From Candidatus Methylomirabilota bacterium (GTDB lineage Bacteria > Methylomirabilota > Methylomirabilia > Rokubacteriales > CSP1-6), in the NCBI GenBank assembly GCA_035315345.1, contig DATFYA010000225.1:1-42673 (forward strand): a stretch of DNA of 42,673 bases. Reading direction: 5' to 3'. Shown here in pieces: positions 7,835 through 15,682 of this stretch. Made by a program: the position numbers and the translations under genes. The number at the start of each line of letters is the position of its first letter. Positions within the stretch are counted from its first letter, which is position 1. Under the pieces are notes generated by a model that worked only from the letters and a program-made list of their open reading frames with translations, had not been told where the DNA came from and ran no database searches.

Positions 7835-9375
7835 AGGACGGCCTCCACGAGGTACGGGCCGGGCGTGGCGAGCCCGGCCGCGAATTGCTTGCTGAACTCC
7901 TCGGCGGTCGTGGCGCGGCCGGCCGGCACGCCCATGCCGCGCGCCATCGCCACCCAGTCGAGGTCGGGCCGGCCGATGTCGAGCATGTCGGCCGCCTTGG
8001 GACCCGGGGTTCCCGCCCGCACGCCGGACAGCTCGTGGCGCAGGATGGCGTAGGTGCGGTTGGCGAAGATCACGGTGGTGACGTCGAGGCCCTCGCGGGC
8101 CTGCGTCCAGAGCGCCTGCAGCGTGTACATGCCGCTGCCGTCGCCCTCCAGGCAGATGACTTTTCGATCAGGGCAGGCGACCGCGGCGCCGGTGGCCAGC
8201 GGCAGGCCCAGGCCGATGGAGCCGCCCATGTTGTTCATCCAGTCGTGCGGCGGCGCGCCCGCGGTCGCCTTGAAGAAGCCGCGGCCGCTGGTCACCGACT
8301 CGTCGGCGACGATGGCGCCCTCGGGCAGCAGCGCACCGAGCGCGGCGGCCAGGGTATCGGGGGTGAGCGCGCCGGTAGGTGGCGCGGGGCGGCCCGGCTG
8401 CTGCACCACCTCGCCGTTCTTCTTCGCGCCCACCGCCTCGGCCAGCGCCTCGAGCGCCCCGATCGAGTCCTCGGCGAGCGTCGAGAGCCGGTGGATCTGG
8501 CAGCCGTCGGGCGTGAGCACGCTCGGCTTGTCCGGGTAGGCGAAGAACGCCACCGGCGCCTTGGCGCCGACGAGGATCAGGTGGCGGACGTCCTTCAGCA
8601 CGGCCAGCGCCTGGTCCACCGGATAGGGGAGGCGCTCGATCGGCACGCGGCCGGCTCCACGCTGGATGCGCGCGTTCGAGCCCTGCGCGATGAGCCGCGC
8701 GCCGGTGGCGCTGGCGATGCGCCCGGCCAGGGCGAGCCCACGCTCGCGCACGGCCAGGCCGGTCAGCATGAGCATCGCGGGCTCGCCGGTGCGGAGTGCG
8801 GCCGCGCAGCGCTCGATCGTCTCGGCGCCGACCGGAGCCGGCGGCGCCACCGCGGGCGCCGGCGCGACGCCGTCGGCCTCGTTCCATGCGGTGTCGGCGG
8901 GGAGGATCAGGGTGGCGACCTGGCCGGGCGCGGTGCGGGCCGCCGCGATGGCGGCGGCGCCGTCGGCCGCGACGGCGCGCGCGCTCGGCGAGGTGCGCAC
9001 CCAGCCCGAGACCGGGCGCGCGATGCCCTCGATGTCCGAGGTCAGCGGCGCGTCGTGCTTGATGTGGTAGGTCGCGTGCTCGCCCACGATGTTGACGATG
9101 CCGGAGCTGGCCTTGCGCGCGTTGTGCAGATTCGCGAGCCCGTTGCCGAGACCGGGCCCCAGGTGCAGCAGGGTCGCCGCCGGCCGCTCCGCCATGCGCC
9201 AGTAGCCGTCGGCGGCGCCGGTGACCACGCCCTCGAAGAGGCCGAGCACGCACCGGATGCCGTCGACCTTGTCCAGCGCGGCCACGAAGTGCATCTCCGA
9301 CGTGCCGGGGTTGGTGAAGCACACGTTGACTCCGCCGGCCACCAGCGTCCGCGCCAGGCTCTCGGCACCGTTCAT
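7831..9375 (-). CDS. Thiamine-diphosphate enzyme, acetolactate synthase/decarboxylase-like
   Basis: 514 residues with the three-part layout of the acetolactate synthase/benzoylformate decarboxylase family. The N-terminal pyrimidine-binding domain carries the catalytic Glu (E48 in 'GLFEGVVTGAADGY'). The C-terminal domain has the ThDP-Mg motif beginning G411-D-G-S and ending at N439. The middle domain is shorter and less conserved. Proteins of this subgroup are usually named acetolactate synthase large subunit, but no regulatory small subunit is beside it, so a biosynthetic role is doubtful. It sits between a class III CoA-transferase and RidA. By analogy with formyl-CoA transferase plus oxalyl-CoA decarboxylase, it may decarboxylate a 2-keto or CoA-linked acid. 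ATG at 9375 is chosen from the conserved N-terminus 'MNGAESLARTLV'. Confidence 0.85.
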   Translation of the reverse strand: MNGAESLARTLVAGGVNVCFTNPGTSEMHFVAALDKVDGIRCVLGLFEGVVTGAADGYWRMAERPAATLLHLGPGLGNGLANLHNARKASSGIVNIVGEHATYHIKHDAPLTSDIEGIARPVSGWVRTSPSARAVAADGAAAIAAARTAPGQVATLILPADTAWNEADGVAPAPAVAPPAPVGAETIERCAAALRTGEPAMLMLTGLAVRERGLALAGRIASATGARLIAQGSNARIQRGAGRVPIERLPYPVDQALAVLKDVRHLILVGAKAPVAFFAYPDKPSVLTPDGCQIHRLSTLAEDSIGALEALAEAVGAKKNGEVVQQPGRPAPPTGALTPDTLAAALGALLPEGAIVADESVTSGRGFFKATAGAPPHDWMNNMGGSIGLGLPLATGAAVACPDRKVICLEGDGSGMYTLQALWTQAREGLDVTTVIFANRTYAILRHELSGVRAGTPGPKAADMLDIGRPDLDWVAMARGMGVPAGRATTAEEFSKQFAAGLATPGPYLVEAVL

Positions 9376-9410
9376 CGTGGTCTCCTCGGTCTCGGGTGGT
9401 GGGACGGCGC

Positions 9411-10613
9411 TCAGCGCTTCGGACCGATCGCGCCGGCCTCGCGAAGCGCCGCGATGGCCCGGTGGTCGAGGCCCAGCAGCTCGCGCAGCACCGCGTCGGT
9501 GTGCTCGCCGAGCATCGGCGCGGGCGTGCGCACCGCGCCCGGGGTCTCGGACAGACGCACCGGCGCGCCGACCATGCGCACCGTCCCCGCGCGGGGATGC
9601 GTCGTCTCGACCAGCGTCCCGCGCGCGATCACCTGCGGGTGCTCGACGACCTGCGGGATGCTGTTGATCGCCCCCATCGGGATGCCCTGGGCGAGCAGCA
9701 GCGGCTCCCACTCTTCGTAGGGGCGCGTCAGGAACACCGCCTGCAGCCGGGCGATCAGGGTGTCGCGGTTGCGGGCGCGGTCGGCGTTGGTGCGATAGCG
9801 CGGATCGTCGGTCAGCTCCGGGCAGCCGATGGCCGGACAGAACACCTTCCACAGCTTCTCGCTGCCGACGGCCAGGGCGAGGTCGCGCGTCTTCGTGCGG
9901 AAGGTCTGGTAGGGCAGGAGCGCCTTGTAGGCCGTGCCCATCGGGAGCGGCACTTCCCCGTCCGCGAAGTACGCGCCGATCATGCTACCGAGCAGCGAGA
10001 GCTGGCCCTCCAGCATGGAGACGTCGATGGCCTGGCCGCGGCCCGTCCGCTCCTTCACGCGCAAGGCCAGCATGATGCCGAACGCGGCGTACATGCCGGC
10101 GGTCATGTCGGCGATCGAGACGCCGCAGCGCACGCCGTGGCCGCCCGGCTCCCCGGTGGTGCTGATCATTCCGCTCTCGGATTGCACGATAAGGTCGAGG
10201 GCGGCGCGATCGCGGTAGGGCCCGTCCTGGCCGAAGCCGGAGACCGAGCAATAGATGATGCCGGGATTGCGGGCCTTGGCGGCCTCGTAACCGAGGCCGA
10301 GCCGGTTCAGCGCGCCGACGCGGTAGTTCTCGAGCACCACGTCGCATCGCTCCATCAGCTGAAAGAAGAGACTCTTGCCTTCCGGATGCTTGAGGTCGAC
10401 CTCGATGCCCTTCTTGTTGCGGTGCAGGCTCACGAAGTAGGACGTCTCGCCGCCCGGCAGCGGCGGCCCCCAGGCGCGGGAGATGTCACCGGCCCCCTTC
10501 GGCTCGAGCTTGATGACGTCCGCGCCGAAGTCGCCCAGCATGGTGGAGCAGAAGGGGCCGGCGAGGGCGTGGCTCAGATCCAGGACCTTCACGTCTTCGA
10601 GCGGCATGCGCAT
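9411..10613 (-). CDS. Class III CoA-transferase (CaiB/BaiF family)
   Basis: 400 residues, usual length for the family. It opens with 'VLDLSHALAGPFCSTMLGDFGADVIKLE', the conserved CoA-binding start (quoted here in overlap with residues 10-37), and has the catalytic Asp that forms the acyl anhydride (D140 in 'RAALDLIVQ'). Members move CoA between carboxylic acids such as formate/oxalate, carnitine, succinate/benzylsuccinate or mesaconate; the donor and acceptor are not predictable here. The ThDP enzyme begins 35 bases downstream, so this gene is likely first in a three-gene unit ending with RidA. ATG at 10613 or at 10607 are both possible starts. Confidence 0.9.
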   Translation of the reverse strand: MRMPLEDVKVLDLSHALAGPFCSTMLGDFGADVIKLEPKGAGDISRAWGPPLPGGETSYFVSLHRNKKGIEVDLKHPEGKSLFFQLMERCDVVLENYRVGALNRLGLGYEAAKARNPGIIYCSVSGFGQDGPYRDRAALDLIVQSESGMISTTGEPGGHGVRCGVSIADMTAGMYAAFGIMLALRVKERTGRGQAIDVSMLEGQLSLLGSMIGAYFADGEVPLPMGTAYKALLPYQTFRTKTRDLALAVGSEKLWKVFCPAIGCPELTDDPRYRTNADRARNRDTLIARLQAVFLTRPYEEWEPLLLAQGIPMGAINSIPQVVEHPQVIARGTLVETTHPRAGTVRMVGAPVRLSETPGAVRTPAPMLGEHTDAVLRELLGLDHRAIAALREAGAIGPKR

Positions 10614-10652
10614 CGGTCGGCTCTCCGGGCGATCCTGCCAGATCGCTCCGGC

Positions 10653-11906
10653 TCAGTCCAGCAGTTCGGCCAGCCGTCGCTCGAGGAAGCGGCGCTGGGG
10701 CTCCTGCCGCGTCAGCGCGAGCGCGCGCGCGTAGGATGCGCGCGCGTCCGCGGTCCGCCCGAGCCGGCGGCACAGCTCGGCTCGCGCCGAGTGGGCGAGG
10801 GGGTAGTCGGCGAGGTCGCCGCGCGCGAGGATCGCGTCGATCAGGGCCAGGCCGGCGGTGGACCCGTCGCGCATCGCCACCGCGGCCGCGCGATTGAGCT
10901 CGACCACCGGCGACGGCTCGGCGCGCACGAGCACGTCGTACAGCCCGACGATCTGCGCCCAGTCGGTGTCGGCGGCGGTGGGGGCGGCCGCGTGCACGCC
11001 CGCGATCGCGGCCTGCAGCGTGTACGGGCCGATCCGGCGCGACGCGAGCGCGCGCTCCACCAGCCGCGCGCCCTCGTCGATCTGCCCGCGATTCCACAGC
11101 GCGCGGTCCTGGTCGTCCAGGAGGACCACCTCGCCGGCCGGCGAAGTCCGCGCGGGGCGCCGCGACTCGTGCAGCAGCATCAAGGCGAGCAGGCCCATGG
11201 CCTCGGGCTCCGGCAGCAGGTCGACCAGCAGGCGCCCGAGGCGGATCGCCTCACCGGAGAGATCGGCCCGGGTCAGCGACTCGCCCGACGAGGCCGAGTA
11301 GCCCTCGTTGAAGACCAGGTAGATCACGTGCAGGACGGTGTCGAGCCGCTCCGGCAGCTCGGTCCGCGCCGGCACCTCGTAGGGAATGCGCGCGTCGCGG
11401 ATCTTCGCCTTGGCGCGGACGATGCGCTGGGCCAGCGTGGGCGGGGCGGTGAGGAACGCGCGCGCGATCTCCTCGGTGGTGAGGCCGCAGACTTCCCGCA
11501 GGGTGAGGGCCACCTGGGCGTCCGGTGTCAAGGCGGGATGACAGCAGGTGAAGATCAAGCGCAGCCGGTCGTCCTCGATGTCCTCGGCCTCGCCCGGCCG
11601 GGGGACCGCGGTCTGCGCCTCCAGCCGCTCGGCCAGCTCGGCCTGGGAGGCGTCGAACCGCGCGCGGCGGCGCATGGCGTCGATGGCCTTGAAGCGGCCC
11701 GCCGAGACCAGCCAGGCCCGCGGGTTGGCGGGCGTGCCCTCGCGCGGCCACTGCTCCACCGCGGCGGCGAAGGCCTCGTGCAGCGCCTCCTCGGCGAGGT
11801 CGAAGTCGCCGAGGAGGCGGATCAGGGTGGCCAGCACGCGGCGGCCGTCGGCGCGATAGACCGCGTCGACGGCCTCGCGGGCGCGGTCGGCCGAGTCCTC
11901 GGTCAC
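10653..11906 (-). CDS. ECF42-type RNA polymerase sigma factor with C-terminal extension
   Basis: 417 residues, about twice the length of a simple ECF sigma factor. Region 2 spans about 12-85 ('[19 protein letters not shown]', '[15 protein letters not shown]'), region 4 about 125-180 ('[19 protein letters not shown]'). The remaining 230 residues contain the DUF6596-like segment ('[13 protein letters not shown]') and a TPR-like tail ('[10 protein letters not shown]', '[11 protein letters not shown]'). This extension and the adjacent YciI/DGPF genes are the hallmark of group ECF42, which has no anti-sigma factor and is thought to be controlled through its own C-terminus. Start is GTG at 11906, 18 bases after the second YciI gene. 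It should transcribe its own operon from the promoter at 12675-12700. Confidence 0.93.
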   Translation of the reverse strand: MTEDSADRAREAVDAVYRADGRRVLATLIRLLGDFDLAEEALHEAFAAAVEQWPREGTPANPRAWLVSAGRFKAIDAMRRRARFDASQAELAERLEAQTAVPRPGEAEDIEDDRLRLIFTCCHPALTPDAQVALTLREVCGLTTEEIARAFLTAPPTLAQRIVRAKAKIRDARIPYEVPARTELPERLDTVLHVIYLVFNEGYSASSGESLTRADLSGEAIRLGRLLVDLLPEPEAMGLLALMLLHESRRPARTSPAGEVVLLDDQDRALWNRGQIDEGARLVERALASRRIGPYTLQAAIAGVHAAAPTAADTDWAQIVGLYDVLVRAEPSPVVELNRAAAVAMRDGSTAGLALIDAILARGDLADYPLAHSARAELCRRLGRTADARASYARALALTRQEPQRRFLERRLAELLD

Positions 11907-11924
11907 GACGGCGCGCCGGCGCGG

Positions 11925-12281
11925 CTAGGAATGCCGCAGCTCGAGGACCGGCCGCACCTCGATGATCCCGATGCGCGCGGGCGGAAAGCGGGCGGCCACC
12001 GCGCACGCCTCGTCCATGTCCCGGGCCTCGATGAGGAAGAAGCCACCGAGCTGCTCCTTGGTCTCCGCGAAGGGCCCGTCGGTGACGGAGACCTTGCCCC
12101 CGCGCACCCGCAGGGTCCGGGCGGTCCGCGCGCGCTGCAAGGCATTCGAGACGATGTAGTGGCCGCTGCGCCGGATCTCCTCGTCGTAGTCGAGGGCCGC
12201 GTCCACCAGCGCCTGCATCTCCGGCTCCGGCATGTCGTCCAGCGTTTGCTCGTCGTGAAAGATCGTGAAGAGGAACTTCAT
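11925..12281 (-). CDS. YciI/DGPF-family protein (copy 2)
   Basis: 118 residues of the YciI-related fold. It carries the signature D-G-P-F-A-E-T-K-E-Q-L-G-G at about residues 67-79. These small dimeric alpha/beta proteins accompany ECF42 sigma factors in very many genomes; their biochemical role is not known, though YciI relatives have a His/Asp pair thought to act in hydrolysis or dehalogenation. Its ATG overlaps the upstream YciI stop by four bases (ATGA), and the sigma factor follows 18 bases downstream, giving a three-gene operon. Confidence 0.92.
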   Translation of the reverse strand: MKFLFTIFHDEQTLDDMPEPEMQALVDAALDYDEEIRRSGHYIVSNALQRARTARTLRVRGGKVSVTDGPFAETKEQLGGFFLIEARDMDEACAVAARFPPARIGIIEVRPVLELRHS

Positions 12282-12631
12282 CGCGCGATCTCCTTGATGG
12301 GGCGAACCTCGATGCTGCCGCGGCTCGCCATGGGAATCCGCGAGGCCACCTGCAGCGCCTCGTTGAGGTCGCGGGCCTCGATGAGCAGGAACCCGCCCAG
12401 CTGCTCCTTGGTCTCGGCGAAGGGGCCGTCGGTGGTGGACAGCTTGCCGTTGCGCACGCGGATGGTGGTGGCCGCCGCCACCGGCTGGAGCGCGTGGGCC
12501 GCGATCAGATGCCCGGTCTTCCGCAGCGCGGCGTCGTAGGCGAGGCTCTCCTCGGTGCAGGTGTCGGCCTGCGTCTTGGTCATGGCGTCCATCTCCTTCT
12601 CGACAAGATAGACCAGGCAGATGTACCTCAT
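12278..12631 (-). CDS. YciI/DGPF-family protein (copy 1)
   Basis: 117 residues, first gene of the ECF42 operon. Signature D-G-P-F-A-E-T-K-E-Q-L-G-G lies at about 68-80. The ATG at 12631 is chosen over a much longer upstream reading frame because it is preceded by a strong Shine-Dalgarno sequence (GAGGAGA) and matches the family N-terminus 'MRYICLVY', also seen in the divergent copy ('MRYMLLMY'). It is translationally coupled to copy 2 through ATGA. Function is unknown beyond its association with ECF42. Confidence 0.92.
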   Translation of the reverse strand: MRYICLVYLVEKEMDAMTKTQADTCTEESLAYDAALRKTGHLIAAHALQPVAAATTIRVRNGKLSTTDGPFAETKEQLGGFLLIEARDLNEALQVASRIPMASRGSIEVRPIKEIAR

Positions 12632-12674
12632 GGGCGTCTCCTCGCGGCGGATCGGATGGGTACGGTCATACCTG

Positions 12675-12700
12675 GTCGTTCCGGAAGCGCGGAATCGACA
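12675..12700 (-). promoter_or_regulatory. Predicted ECF42 promoter of the YciI-sigma operon
   Basis: On the minus strand TGTCGA (12695-12700) is followed after 16 bases by CGAC (12675-12678), about 44 bases upstream of the first YciI start codon. TGTCGA at -35 and CG[A/T]C at -10 is the promoter motif I know for ECF42 sigma factors from work in Streptomyces venezuelae. Position, spacing and orientation all fit autoregulation of the operon that encodes the sigma factor. Confidence 0.75.
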
Positions 12701-12792
12701 GGCCCGCCGCCTCCGGCCCGGCCGGCCCGTGTCGTCCGGGGCGGCCGGCTCCATCTCCTGCAGGCCGCCCGCGGGAATGATAGGCTGCGCTG

Positions 12793-13158
12793 ATGCGCTA
12801 CATGCTGCTGATGTACCGGGACGAGCAGTGGTGGAACGGCAAGCCCGAGGAGGAGCGCGCGGCGATCCGGCAGCAGGCGGTCGACCGCTCCGAGGACCTG
12901 CGGGCGCGCGGCATCTTCCTGGCCGGCGACCCGCTGCTGCCCGCGGGCACCGCCACCACGGTGCGGATGCGGAACGGCAAGCCGGTCGCGACCGACGGCC
13001 CGTTCGCGGAGACCAAGGAGCAGCTGGGCGGCTATACCATCGTGGACGCGCCGAGCCTGGACGAGGCGCGGGCCATCGCGCTCGATCACCCACTGCTGCG
13101 GGTGGGCGGCCACTCGATCGAGATCCGCGCCATTCGCGAGCTGCCTCCGACACGGTAG
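12793..13158 (+). CDS. YciI/DGPF-family protein (copy 3, divergent)
   Basis: 121 residues with the same D-G-P-F-A-E-T-K-E-Q-L-G-G signature at about 73-85. It is transcribed away from the ECF42 operon with 161 bases between the two start codons. Upstream on the plus strand there is only a partial ECF42 motif: TGTCGT at 12730-12735 and CATC at 12752-12755, again with a 16-base spacer. It may therefore be a weak target of the same sigma factor. The copper amine oxidase gene starts 14 bases after its stop, so the two are probably co-transcribed. Biochemical role unknown. Confidence 0.9.
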   Translation: MRYMLLMYRDEQWWNGKPEEERAAIRQQAVDRSEDLRARGIFLAGDPLLPAGTATTVRMRNGKPVATDGPFAETKEQLGGYTIVDAPSLDEARAIALDHPLLRVGGHSIEIRAIRELPPTR

Positions 13159-13172
13159 ACAGGAGACCCGGC

Positions 13173-15101
13173 ATGGCATCGTCCACCGTCGAGACCACGC
13201 GACCCACCCATCCGCTCGACCCCTTGAGCGCCTCCGAGATCGAGCGGGCGTGGGAGATCCTGCGCGAGGCGCGCGCGCTGGGCCCGCGCGTGCGCGTGAT
13301 CTTCTCCATGCTGCACGAGCCGGCCAAGAAGGTCGTGCTGGGTCATCGGCCCGGCGACGCGGTGGAGCGGACCGCCTGCGTGGTGGTGGTGGACCGCGCC
13401 GAGGGCAAGACCTACGAGGCCACCGTCTCGCTGTCCGACGGCCGCGTGGTCTCGTGGGAGCACGTGCCCGGCGCCCAGCCCGCGATCGTCCTCGACGAGT
13501 TCGTGGACTGCGAGGCCGCGGTGCGTGCCGACCCACGCTGGCAGGAGGCCATGCGCAAGCGCGGCGTCACCGACCTGAGCCTGGCCATGGTGGACAGCTG
13601 GTCGGCGGGCCACTTCGGCTTCCCGGCCGACGAGGGCCGGCGGCTGGTGCGCGCGCTCACCTGGGTGCGGCGCCATCCGCAGGACAACGGCTACGCGCGG
13701 CCGGTGGCGAACCTGCTCACGGTGGTGGACCTCAACGCGATGACCGTGCTCGAGGTCGTGGACGGCGGGGTGATTCCGCTGCCTCCCGAGGACGCCGGCT
13801 ACTCCCCGGAAGCCGCGGGCCTCCGCACCGGGCTCAAGCCGATCGAGATCCGTCAGCCCGAAGGCCCGAGCTTCGCGCTGGAGGGCCACGAGCTGAGCTG
13901 GCAGAAGTGGCGCATGCGGATCGGATTCACGCCCCGCGAAGGCCTCGTGCTCCACACCGTCACCTACGAGGACGGCGGCCGGGAGCGTCCCGTGCTCTAT
14001 CGCGCCTCGGTCGCGGACATGGTGGTGCCCTACGGCGACCCGCGGCCGACCTACTTCCACCGCAACGCCTTCGACGTGGGCGAGTACGGCATCGGCACCC
14101 TGGCCAACGCGCTCGAGAACGGGTGCGACTGCCTGGGCGAGATCCGCTATCTCGACGCGGTGGTGAACGACAGCCGCGGGCGCGCGGTCCCGCTGCCGAA
14201 CGCGATCTGCATCCACGAGGAGGACGCCGGCATCCTCTGGAAGCACTTCGACTGGCGACTGGGCACGACCGAGGTGCGGCGCGCCCGGCGGCTGGTCGTC
14301 TCGTCCATCTCCACCGTCGGCAACTACGAGTACGGCTTCTACTGGTACTTCGGCCAGGACGGGGCCATCCAGCTCGAGGTCAAGCTCACCGGCGTCATCT
14401 CCAACGGCGCCGAGCGGCCCGGTGACCGGCCGCGCTGGGGCGAGATGGTCGCCCCCGGTGTGTACGGACCGATCCACCAGCACTTCTTCTGCGCCCGCCT
14501 CGACATGATGGTGGACGGACCCGACAACTCGGTCTACGAGATCAACACGGTGGCCGATCCGCCCGGCCCCGACAACCCGCACCACAACGCCTTCCACGCG
14601 GAGGCCACGCTGCTGTCGTCGGAAGCCTCGGCCCAGCGGCTGGCGGATCCGCTCGCCGGGCGCTTCTGGAAGATCGTGAACCCCTCGGCGCGCAACCGGA
14701 TGGGCGAGCCGGTCGGCTACAAGCTGATGCCCGGCGAGAACGTGCGCCCGTTCGCGGGGCCCGACGCCTCGGTCACCCGCCGCGCCGGATTCATGACGCG
14801 GCATCTGTGGGTCACCCGCTACGATCCGCGCGAGCGCTACGCGGCGGGGGAATACCCGAACCAGCACCCGGGAGGCGCCGGCCTGCCGAGCTACGTGCAG
14901 GACGATGCGCCGCTGGAGAACACCGACGTGGTGGTCTGGTACACCTTCGGGGCGCACCACGTGGTCCGTCCCGAGGACTGGCCGGTGATGCCGGTGGTGC
15001 CCATCGGCTTCACGCTCAAGCCGTCGGGCTTCTTCGATCGCAATCCCGGACTCGACGTCCCGCGGCCGACGCGGCACGGCGAGTGCTGCCCGGAGCGGTG
15101 A
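13173..15101 (+). CDS. Copper-containing primary amine oxidase (TPQ enzyme)
   Basis: 642 residues, normal for bacterial copper amine oxidases. It oxidises primary amines to aldehydes with release of ammonia and hydrogen peroxide. The topaquinone precursor is Y385 in the N-Y-E-Y motif. Other active-site residues are visible: catalytic-base D301 in 'FDVGEYG', copper ligands H435 and H437 ('HQHFF') and H596 just before 'RPEDWPVMP'. The smaller N-terminal N2/N3-like domains occupy about 1-210, the catalytic beta-sandwich the rest. No signal peptide is seen, so it is probably cytoplasmic, like the Arthrobacter enzymes. ATG at 13173 follows an AGGAGA ribosome-binding site. Amine substrate (for example tyramine, phenethylamine, histamine) cannot be fixed. 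Confidence 0.95.
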   Translation: MASSTVETTRPTHPLDPLSASEIERAWEILREARALGPRVRVIFSMLHEPAKKVVLGHRPGDAVERTACVVVVDRAEGKTYEATVSLSDGRVVSWEHVPGAQPAIVLDEFVDCEAAVRADPRWQEAMRKRGVTDLSLAMVDSWSAGHFGFPADEGRRLVRALTWVRRHPQDNGYARPVANLLTVVDLNAMTVLEVVDGGVIPLPPEDAGYSPEAAGLRTGLKPIEIRQPEGPSFALEGHELSWQKWRMRIGFTPREGLVLHTVTYEDGGRERPVLYRASVADMVVPYGDPRPTYFHRNAFDVGEYGIGTLANALENGCDCLGEIRYLDAVVNDSRGRAVPLPNAICIHEEDAGILWKHFDWRLGTTEVRRARRLVVSSISTVGNYEYGFYWYFGQDGAIQLEVKLTGVISNGAERPGDRPRWGEMVAPGVYGPIHQHFFCARLDMMVDGPDNSVYEINTVADPPGPDNPHHNAFHAEATLLSSEASAQRLADPLAGRFWKIVNPSARNRMGEPVGYKLMPGENVRPFAGPDASVTRRAGFMTRHLWVTRYDPRERYAAGEYPNQHPGGAGLPSYVQDDAPLENTDVVVWYTFGAHHVVRPEDWPVMPVVPIGFTLKPSGFFDRNPGLDVPRPTRHGECCPER

Positions 15102-15151
15102 GCCGGCGGCGCCGCGCGGGCGGCTGGCTCACGCCCGCGAGACGCGGGAGC

Positions 15152-15478
15152 CTAGCGCCAGCCTCGGCGCCCGTTCTCGGGCCGCGTCCCGGACGTGGTG
15201 AACTGCACGGGAATGTTGCGGAGGAACATCACGGCCATGCCATCCGTGTCGAGGCGCCAGACCAGGCCGGCCACGTTGACCGGATGCCCGTCCGGCGGCT
15301 GAAGCTGCAGCTCGACGGCGGTGCCCGGCGCCATCTCGGCCCGCGGCTTCAGCTTCGTGCCGTTGGCGCTGAGATCCACGGTGTGGCAACGGAGTCGGCG
15401 GCTTCCGACCTTGACCCAGGCCGTCCACGAGACATCTTTGCGGGAGTGGTGTCGGCGGCTACGCTGTCTCTTGTCCAT
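15152..15478 (-). CDS. PilZ-domain protein
   Basis: 108 residues forming a single PilZ domain, the common cyclic-di-GMP receptor fold. The Arg-rich start (R-R-H-H-S-R, residues 8-13) corresponds to the RxxxR motif and D35-L-S-A-N-G40 to the DxSxxG motif. Both are needed for ligand binding, so it probably binds c-di-GMP, although the RxxxR match is loose. The ATG at 15478 was chosen because the PilZ core begins directly after it; the frame is open far upstream only as the antisense of other genes. It faces away from the M20 peptidase gene. Partner or output is unknown. Confidence 0.8.
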   Translation of the reverse strand: MDKRQRSRRHHSRKDVSWTAWVKVGSRRLRCHTVDLSANGTKLKPRAEMAPGTAVELQLQPPDGHPVNVAGLVWRLDTDGMAVMFLRNIPVQFTTSGTRPENGRRGWR

Positions 15479-15682
15479 GAGGGTCAGTGGAGAGCAAGGG
15501 GCGGGCCACCCGGTAAACCATCGGAAAGCGAGCGGCGGATGCGAACCGTGCCCAGGTTGGGAGCCACAGGTTGGCCAGGGCCGGGGGCAATGTGGGTAAC
15601 GAATGGGACGGTTGACAGCGAGGCGCACGGCAGAGCAGCATCGGGACCGCGCAAAATTTCCGCGAGGGGGACGAGCACGACG
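15479..15682. other. Divergent intergenic region between PilZ and M20 genes
   Basis: No gene is seen in these 204 bases. The plus strand at 15503-15580 has an RNA-like arrangement: GGTAAACC, then a GGAAAGC loop-like segment, then GGATGCGAACC and two GGCC-type complements. It recalls the core of class I cyclic-di-GMP (GEMM) riboswitches but several normally invariant bases differ. I record it as a possibility, not a call. Confidence 0.3.

Noticed and set aside
7831-9375. Biosynthetic acetolactate synthase (ilvB)
   Set aside because: No small subunit or branched-chain amino acid genes nearby; context is CoA-transferase and RidA.
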